This document shows, in pieces, positions 56,811-64,000 of a stretch of 64,000 nt of DNA (its first letter is position 1; each line of letters starts with the position of its first letter). A model generated the notes under the pieces. The model worked only from the letters and a program-made list of their open reading frames with translations, had not been told where the DNA came from and ran no database searches. The stretch is taken from NCBI GenBank assembly GCA_039720395.1, contig CM077833.1, positions 17,855,133 through 17,919,132 of the forward strand. Direction: 5' to 3'. Source of the stretch: Liquidambar formosana (lineage: Eukaryota; Streptophyta; Magnoliopsida; Saxifragales; Altingiaceae). The translations under genes were made by a program, and so were the position numbers.

Positions 56811-57439
56811 ATGGGATAGATTTTTTCGGCCCTGCCCTACCCCACTCTTATTGATAAGGGTTTGGGATATTATTTAGTGGGGTTGAGACAAGTTTGGAGA
56901 TTTTTTCTATAAAAAAAAACCCGTTAGGGTTTGGGGTGGGGTTGGGGTATTCTTTAGAAACCTTGTCTCGAACCCACCTTGATTAAGTTCTTACTTTTTA
57001 TCGAATATACATATATATATAATTGTTACGATGTGATGACTTTTTAATTGTTACGATGTATTTTATTAATATTTATTTAGGGTTTTTTAGAGCTCTTTTA
57101 ACTAAAAGTAGTTTCATAAATTTAATTAACTCATTTTGAAAATTTCTCATTATGAATATGGAAAATTAAAAGGAATATTTCTCACATTTTATTTAATATC
57201 AAATCTTGGTTATCGGACGTAATGGGTTTTTTTGTTTCACCCTAGTTTGTTTCATTTGACAAAGTATAAATGGGACAAGATGGGGTGGGAATGAGATGTT
57301 TAAATTTAATTGTGATGGGAATGTGAATTTAATGCCAAACTCAAAACGTGTTTGGAACGAGGTTGGGATGGGATAATTTCCATTAGGGTTAGGGTTGAGA
57401 AGAGGCTTCTCGTCCCAAACCCGTCCTGTTGATATCTCT
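56811..57439. mobile_element. MULE-like non-autonomous element with perfect 10-bp TSD
   Basis: ATACCCAACT occurs exactly at 56801-56810 and 57440-57449. The ends are AGGGATGTCAATGGGAT and GTCCTGTTGATATCTCT, inverse-related over 12 or more positions. The 629 bp is non-coding with GGGTTTGGGGT-rich subterminal parts. The 10-bp TSD fits a Mutator-like transposase. Confidence 0.85.
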
Positions 57440-57449
57440 ATACCCAACT

Positions 57450-58720
57450 GAGGAGATTGGTCCAATTATTCATGAAGTCCCTTTATAATTTTGAATAAAC
57501 TAAAAAAAAAAAGCCCTCTAATGTTTGACAATTTTTCACATTATCCCTCTAAAGAAAAAATTGTTGCAATGTTATCCTGATCAACTTATAAATTGAGTAA
57601 TTAGTATCACCATCATTGTTCATGAAATAAGATTGAAAAAAAGTCATGTGACCATTGTTAATTCCATGATGGTGATTAATGGTAGTGGTAATGATTAAAG
57701 TTATAGGCTGTGGAGAACATTGCGAGTATATTTTCTTTACTGGAGGTTCCATGAAAAATGGCCAAACATTAGGGATGTTTCTTATAGTTTACCCTGTAAT
57801 TTTTGTGAAACACCAAGGATTCTCTTTAATCCACTTGACTGAAACAAATCACTCATTAATTATGTTAATTACCTTCTATTTCTTTTGTTAAATTAAAGCA
57901 CCCTTAGTGATTTGATGGCTAATTTGATCTTCGTGGGTCGGATAATTTGAAAAATGCGTCACAATTTGGGATTCAAAGGAGTGGTGGCATGGAAAAAAGG
58001 CATCAGGACTCACATTTAATTTGTTGATTTGATTCCAACTATGCACATTATGGCCTTACGGGCTGTAATAGTTTTCACATTAGTATATTGTCCATTACGC
58101 ATTATGGTTGGTTTTATAATGCTAGCCATTTGATTCCTTGGGCATTGGGAGAACTGAGAATGTGTGGAAAGAGGAGATTGCACAGGTAAAAATCATCTAA
58201 TTAAACGAGTCTTTGAACCTTAGCTCACCAAGTGGGATCTATTGGGTGGTGGATTCAAATATTTTTTTGATACAATTGGAGGGGTTTGAACCCTTAACTT
58301 ATCCTATTTTTGCCCTTTACCCACTTTTATCACTAGGTTAGCCCTAGTGGCTTATTAGGGTCATATTACCACTGCATAAAGTATTCTAAACCTCTCTCAA
58401 ATGTTGCAATCTTAAAATTTTTGAACTGTTTCTGCCCATCCTTTACCATCTAGTCATCTCCTATTGTCTCACTGAATGGAAAGGCCGGCTCCTAGTGCTA
58501 GCCTAATGGTGTATAGTACTGTGCTACCATGTAGTACCATTCTCATCAGGCGGTGTAACCGTGTAAAGGGATTAAGGCACGGCATCTCACTATCAGCACT
58601 GAATAAAGTAGGCCACAGAGAACTTAATTTGGGATTGCTCAATGAACTCTAGGGTTACACAATGAATTGAAGTAGCCCATCCCCCTTCCCCTGTCTAGGA
58701 CAAATTGAAATCACAACTTT
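57450..58720. other. Spacer with candidate SINE on the minus strand
   Basis: At about 58260-58365 the minus strand has GGGTTCAAACCCC (B-box like) followed by TTGTATCAAAAAAATATT, as in tRNA-derived SINE tails. An A-box-like GGCTAACCTAGTG lies upstream. No TSD was confirmed. The rest shows no gene. Confidence 0.4.
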
Positions 58721-59851
58721 GATTTTCAACATTGATAATTCTTAGTACCGACCAAGTAAAACGTGTAATAAAAGATTCCAAGTGTCCATAAAAGTGTATT
58801 TTAACTAGTTTATTATTATTTTAGGGATTAATTTTAGAAGTTTAAGAACACGATACACGTCAAATGTCAATTACTAATGGAGACATTGACTGGCTCGAGA
58901 AGAACGATATCTCTCCTTCGGTTTTAATCATCACCACCAAACACGGCATATGATGTAGATGTGGATGTAGATGCTATGCAAGTGACTAATTAAGTTGTTA
59001 GAAAAGTCATTGGATTTTGGACCACATGATTGACCAACCTAATTATATTAGTATTATTAATTGGTCTTACCAAAAAACTAAAAATAAATAAATAAAATGT
59101 TTTATTATTGTTATGTTGATTTTTACTATTGGCATTCTATTAAAGAAAGTCCATTTTTTAATTCCTACTCGGCCAAACATGTGTGAACCAAAATTGGCCA
59201 ATTTGATTCAGATTTTGTTTTTGTATGTTTCTTTGGTGGAATGGTAAACTCTTTGATCTTTTCACAATCTTTGATAGATCCTGCAAGTTTGGAAATACTG
59301 GTTCATATATGTCACTCTAATATTGTTTTACGCAATGCATGTTTCTTTTTCCTCTCTGCTCGAGTACTCGCTTAACACTAATGTTATGTTTGTGTCCACT
59401 CGTTATTGAAATCTCATTCAATTTTATTTTGATTCTCCTTGTGTCAAACAAACGTGACATAAATGCACTTTATGGCACAATATGATAACATTGATCTTTA
59501 AAACCTTTCTCGTATAACGTGGGAGCTAGCTTTGCACTGCAGTTTATCAACTCATACGTATTACATTATTACCCACTTGCCCAAAAACAAGACAAAGCAA
59601 TCAGAGTCGTTCATGCATGTGATGGCATCCATATTCCAAACTGTTGCAAAAACCAACCCTTTCAAGGAAATTAAAGCAAACCTTTTTTTCATTTTTCTAA
59701 TCCTTTTTTTGGAGAATAAATATATTACAATCTACTCTCACTCAGTTAACCTTCCCTAATATCAACAATTGGGTATCAACGTTTCTTTATAAACTTGAAT
59801 CTAAAATCCTTCACCCAATAAATAATGAGTACAAGGCTATCTCACAGTTCC
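58721..59851. repeat. Tandem large unit, copy 1 (1131 bp)
   Basis: Begins GATTTTCAACATTGATAATT. It shares with copies 2 and 3 GGAGACATTGACTG, GATATCTCTCC, TAATCATCACCACCAAACA, GATGTAGATG, TGGACCACATGATTGA, GATAGATCCTGCAAG and ACAAACGTGACATAAATGCA in order. It has about 247 bp (59513-59759) absent from copy 2. Confidence 0.92.
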
Positions 59852-60738
59852 GATTTTCAACACTGATAATTCTTAGTAGCACCGACCAAGTGTCCATCAA
59901 AGTGTAATAAAGATTAGGAGTTTAAAAACACGATACACGGCAAATGTCAATTATTGATGGAGACATTGGCTAGAGAAGATCGATATCTCTCCTTTGGTTT
60001 TAATCATCACCACCAAACACGGCACGTGATGTAGATGCTGTGCAAGTGACTAATTAAGTTGTTAGAAAAGTCACTGGATTTTGGACCACATGATTGACTA
60101 ACCTAATTATATTTGTATTATTAATTGGTCTTACCAAAAAAATAAAAATAAAAATAAATAAAATGTTTTATTATTGTTATGCATGTTGATTTTTTTACTA
60201 TTGGCATTCTATTAAAGATAGTCCATTTCATTAATTCCTACTCGGCCGAACATGTGTGAACCAAAATTGCCGTCTAAAAAATGGTTCAACTGTTGATATA
60301 TTAATTGGCCAATTTGATTCAGATTTTGTTTTTGTATGTTTCTTTAGTGGAATGGTAAACTCTTTGATATTCTTTTCACAATCTTCGATAGATCCTGCAA
60401 GTTTGGAAATGCTAGTTCATACATGTTACTCTAATATTGTTTAATGCAATGCATGTTCTCTTTTTCCTCTATACTCGAGTATTCACTTAACACTAATGTT
60501 ACGTTTGTGTCCATTCGTTATTGAAACCTCATTCAATTTTATTTTGATTCTCCTAGTGTCAAACAAACGTGACATAAATGCATTTTATAACACAATATGA
60601 TAACATCGATCTTTAAAACCTTTCTCACTCAATTAACCTTCTCTAATATCAACGATTGGGTATCAACGTTTTTTTATAAACTTTAATCTAAAATCCTTCA
60701 CTCAATAAATAATGAGTACAAAGCTATCTCACAGTTCC
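59852..60738. repeat. Tandem large unit, copy 2 (887 bp)
   Basis: Collinear with copy 1 but lacks its 247-bp segment and has a short private insertion (CCGTCTAAAAAATGG, about 60270). It shares with copy 3 the 90 bp preceding the unit start (CAATAAATAATGAGTACA). Confidence 0.92.
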
Positions 60739-61755
60739 GATTTTCAACACTGATAATTCTTAGTTGTACTAACCAAGTAGAACATGTAGTAAAGATTAGA
60801 AGTGTCCATCAAAGTGTAATAAAGATTAGGAGTTTAAAAACATGGTACATGGCAAATGTCAATTACTGATGGAGACATTGACTGTCTAGAGAAGATCGAT
60901 ATCTCTCCTTTGGTTTTAATCATCACCACCAAACATGTCATATGATGTAGATGTGGATGTAGATGTTGTGCAAGTGACTAATTAAGTTGTTAGAAAAGTC
61001 ATTGGATTTTGGACCACATGATTGGGACTCGGAGTTGGTGAAGTTTGCACCTTTAACTGAATGCTGTAGTTATTGCTGAATCGTCGCCATGTAGCAAAGG
61101 AGAAGCATGAATGATTGGGATCTTTAATTTCTCAATTGGAAGCTAACGGCGTTAGACGTTTGGACGTGAAATGGTTGTGTCGAATCTCAGCCCTCTACAC
61201 GTATAGCCCATCCACTGGCTATTGCATGGTGCAGTTAAATATGGAAACTGCACCAAATCCCAATCCCACATGATTGACTAACCTAATTATATTAGTATTA
61301 TTAATTGTCTTACCAAAAAAATAAAAATAAATAAAATGTTTTATTATTGTTATGTTGATTTTTTACTATTGGCATTCTATTAAAGAAATGTCCATTTCAT
61401 TAATTCCTACTCAGCCAAAAATTTGTGAACCAAAATTGGCCAATTTGATTCAGATTTTGTTTTTGTATGTTTCTTTAGTGGAATGGTAAACTCTTTGATC
61501 TTTTCACAATCTTTGATAGATCCTGCAAGTTTGGAAATGCTGGTTCATATATGTTACTCTAATATTGTTTTACGCAATGCATGTTCTCTTTTTCCTCTGT
61601 ACTCGAGTACTCGCTTAACACTAATGTTACGTTTGTGTCCATTCGTTATTGAAATCCCATCCAATTTTATTTTGATTCTCTTAGTGTCAAACAAATATGG
61701 CATAAATGCACTTTATAGCACAAGATGATAACATCGATCTTTAAAACCTTTCTCG
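60739..61755. repeat. Tandem large unit, copy 3 (MITE-interrupted)
   Basis: Collinear up to CCTTTCTCG, then homology ends. Interrupted at the shared ACATGATT by a 244-bp MITE. Confidence 0.92.
61024..61267. mobile_element. 244-bp MITE with 8-bp TSD
   Basis: ACATGATT at 61016-61023 and 61268-61275. The ends GGGACTCGGAGTTGGTGAAG and the inverse of CTGCACCAAATCCCAATCCC match at about 20 of 25 positions. Copies 1 and 2 of the tandem unit contain the uninterrupted site, proving insertion. The 8-bp TSD fits hAT. Confidence 0.9.
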
Positions 61756-63070
61756 ATCAAGGCTCTATTTTTAATTTTTTTTTATATTATCAACAAAAAA
61801 CGGTATATTATTAAAGTGGAAGGACTGAATACATGCGGACACCCAAAGCAGAGAAACACAACCCCCAAAAGCTAAGAGAAGCAACACCCAGGCAGGAAAA
61901 GAAACACACTAGCTACCTCTCAAAAACCACTCCAAAATCACCCCAAAAACAGCTTAGACAGGTAACATCAAGCAAAATAAAAGGGGAAGCAGTTTATTTG
62001 TTGCAATGAAAATCATTTTGTTAGATAAATTAAACAATGTAAAGGAAGTGATTGCTTCAATAGTAAATTAAGTAATGGGGGTTTCACTTATCACCCTTTT
62101 TTTTTTAAAAGAAAGGTTAATTTTCCTCTTGAAAGACATAAAGCATGTTATTGTTTGCAAAAGTATTTCACAATTTGGTAGATGTAAACATCAGACTTTT
62201 TCATAAGAAAATTGATTAAAACAACTTAAAGAAGGAGCAGGATCGAATCCATTAATTGAACAAACAAGGTCCACATGCAATCCTTTAGACCTAACACTTT
62301 TGATTGACATATATGGAAGAAGCCAATAAAACGTATCTATGACTATATTCTGTCCACATGCATTAAGGTTACCGATTTCAGAATTACGGGAAAAATGAAG
62401 AAGAAATTATCAAGAAGGGCTGGCTCGATCAATCAACCTTAAATGCAATGAAGGTGACTGACTAACGTCTCGCGTGAAAAGAAGTTCACCAAAACCCTAA
62501 CTCACTTAATCGCCTAAGATCCCATATGAAAACAGGACTCTTAACCCACTTAGTCACCTATAGTAGTTGTCCCACATAAAATAAAAAAACTAAAAAAAGG
62601 TCCCCATAATGAGCATTGCCTTACGCCTCCACTTGTATCAAGCCGACCCTAATTTCAAGCATCTTGTCTTCAGGGTTGTGCACGTGGTCTAATGTAATTG
62701 TAATCCACCAAAACCGACATTAATTAATCTAGAATATCAATCCAAGACCGGTCAGAAGCAACCTAATCCATAAAATATATATATAGTATTTTATTACTAT
62801 AACATATGTAGAATATTGAAGATTATTGGAGGAGATAGAAGGATCGAAGAGGTTATGGGTAGAAAATTATGAGCTTTCCGTTAACCTAGAAGTGAAGAAC
62901 TCAGTTTTACTGTGTCCGATGCATCTCCCATCTTCTAATATAGCTTATCAAGTTACTTGATCAGTGCACGGTGGCACGTGCTGTGCACATGGACATTACA
63001 ATGTCAAGGATCTACTGAGGATGTAGCCTGACCTGAGGGCAGTCTGCACTATGTCTAAACCACATGCTAC
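61756..63070. other. Gene-poor spacer
   Basis: A possible minus-strand LINE 3' remnant near 61775-61990 (the complement reads ACCGTTTTTTGTTGATAATA ahead of A-rich DNA). Otherwise AT-rich without recognised genes. Confidence 0.5.
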
Positions 63071-63085
63071 CTGACCCATTGTCAT

Positions 63086-63254
63086 GGTTGTGGTTAGGAG
63101 TGTGTTTTTTAGCGGGGTGCTCTAAGGCTTTTCAGTCTTTCAGTTGAGGGTTGCTTTTGTATTCGGGCTTTGAGTGTAATCTCTTTTAATATTAATATAT
63201 TATCTCTTTTGTGGTTCCCAAAAAAAAAAGAAAAAAAAAAAAAAAAAAAAAAAA
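63086..63254 (+). mobile_element. Severely truncated LINE tail with perfect 15-bp TSD
   Basis: CTGACCCATTGTCAT occurs exactly at 63071-63085 and 63255-63269. The 169-bp insert ends TTTAATATTAATATATTATC, CTTTTGTGGTTCCC and an A-run of over 30 with one G. It is the 3' UTR only. Confidence 0.92.
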
Positions 63255-63269
63255 CTGACCCATTGTCAT

Positions 63270-64000
63270 TCAAGAGAGTCACCATTAACTTGAAAATGGT
63301 CTCTCTCTCTCTTTTTCTTTTCTTTTTCTTTTTCTTTTTTAAAGTTTAAAATAAATAATAAAAAAAAGAAGAGAATATTCATGAATAGCAATTACCTATA
63401 TATATATATATATATTGTGAAAGAGGAAACAGTTGGTGGCCTTTTAATTAAAGAATTATCTTGATCAAATTAATATGACAATGTGCATTTGTTTTGAATG
63501 CATGTGGGGTTGGAGGGTTACTGAAATTCAATTTTGTCTTTTTTATTACTTTTCTTGGGTTCTTTTTTTCTTCAACCCTTATTTTCTGTGCCTAACTTTT
63601 TTAGGCCCACGCATTAAATAATATCCATTTTCCTCACTGGCTTCGTGGAGACGCCAATTCCCAGTATAGTGTCCTTTCCCATATTTTTCCATTGCAAGTT
63701 GCTGTCGGTTAATTAAAGCCAGGACCCAGAAAGGAGGAGGAAAGGAATTGTCAAACAAAACCATTTAGAGGAATTTTACGTCGCAAATTCTATGCTACTC
63801 ACGAAAAAATAAATAAATAAATAAGGTTCCGTACTCTAATTGATTATTTATCACAATTTGTAATAGTTTGATCACATTTAGGTGCAACTGGTTATCACTA
63901 GGGATAAAGAAATTGGGGTACCCTAGAATTTCCCATATTATCTTCATATTATGTATATTATTTATTTGTCCTCATACAGATGTGAAGATAATCTTTATGC
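63270..64000. other. Right-edge spacer
   Basis: CT-rich tract (63301-63340), TA repeat (63398-63414) and AT-rich DNA to the edge. The minus open frame 63579-63764 has no recognised domain and no supporting signals. Confidence 0.5.

Noticed and set aside
63579..63764. Minus-strand frame with MEKYGKGHYTGNWRLHEASE
   Set aside because: No recognised family, no promoter or splice evidence and AT-rich unique DNA around it.

Overview
The window is nuclear DNA from a flowering plant, most likely a eudicot with long introns and a TE-rich genome. The evidence is a plant-specific ACT-domain Raf-like kinase gene split by GT-AG introns, plant L1-type LINEs with a zf-RVT tail, a Copia-type initiator-Met primer-binding site, and many MITE-sized elements with clean target-site duplications (TSDs). 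I cannot assign a species.

1-24.3 kb (+): the 3' two thirds of one gene, an ACT-domain serine/threonine(/tyrosine) protein kinase of the STY8/STY17/STY46 type. Twelve exons were placed by hand. They encode 375 residues in one uninterrupted frame, with all kinase landmarks present. The N-terminal part lies beyond the left edge. About 1.13 kb of coding sequence is spread over 20 kb because the introns are loaded with transposons. One intron holds a TIR element (8-bp TSD). Inside that element sits a non-autonomous Copia-like LTR element, and its cargo is an intron-free N-terminal piece of the cohesin factor PDS5. Another intron holds a second member of the same TIR family with a perfect 8-bp TSD, itself interrupted by a truncated LINE with a perfect 12-bp TSD.

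24.3-31 kb: the 3' flank of the kinase gene. It has an inverted-repeat element and a 1-kb Harbinger/Tourist-like element. The empty site for the latter is preserved in a duplicated copy of this flank near 54.5-55.0 kb. A possible small unidentified gene with a telo-box and pyrimidine-rich leader begins near 27.4 kb.

31.0-51.2 kb: a satellite array built from strictly alternating half-modules (about 41 bp and about 50 or 57 bp, so a 91/98-bp unit). It is cut into three blocks by two degenerate LINEs of one lineage, both on the + strand.

51.2-64 kb: gene-poor accessory DNA. It holds a foldback element with a GAT-repeat loop, a 1-kb TIR element, a MITE with long TIRs, a MULE-like element with a perfect 10-bp TSD, a 0.9-1.1 kb unit present three times in tandem (the third copy carries a 244-bp MITE with an 8-bp TSD), and a LINE tail with a perfect 15-bp TSD.

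The kinase gene is the only clearly functional gene. The rest is a well-preserved record of nested and datable insertions. The most unusual items are the PDS5-carrying LTR element, the alternating-module satellite, and the triplicated unit with its MITE-marked third copy.
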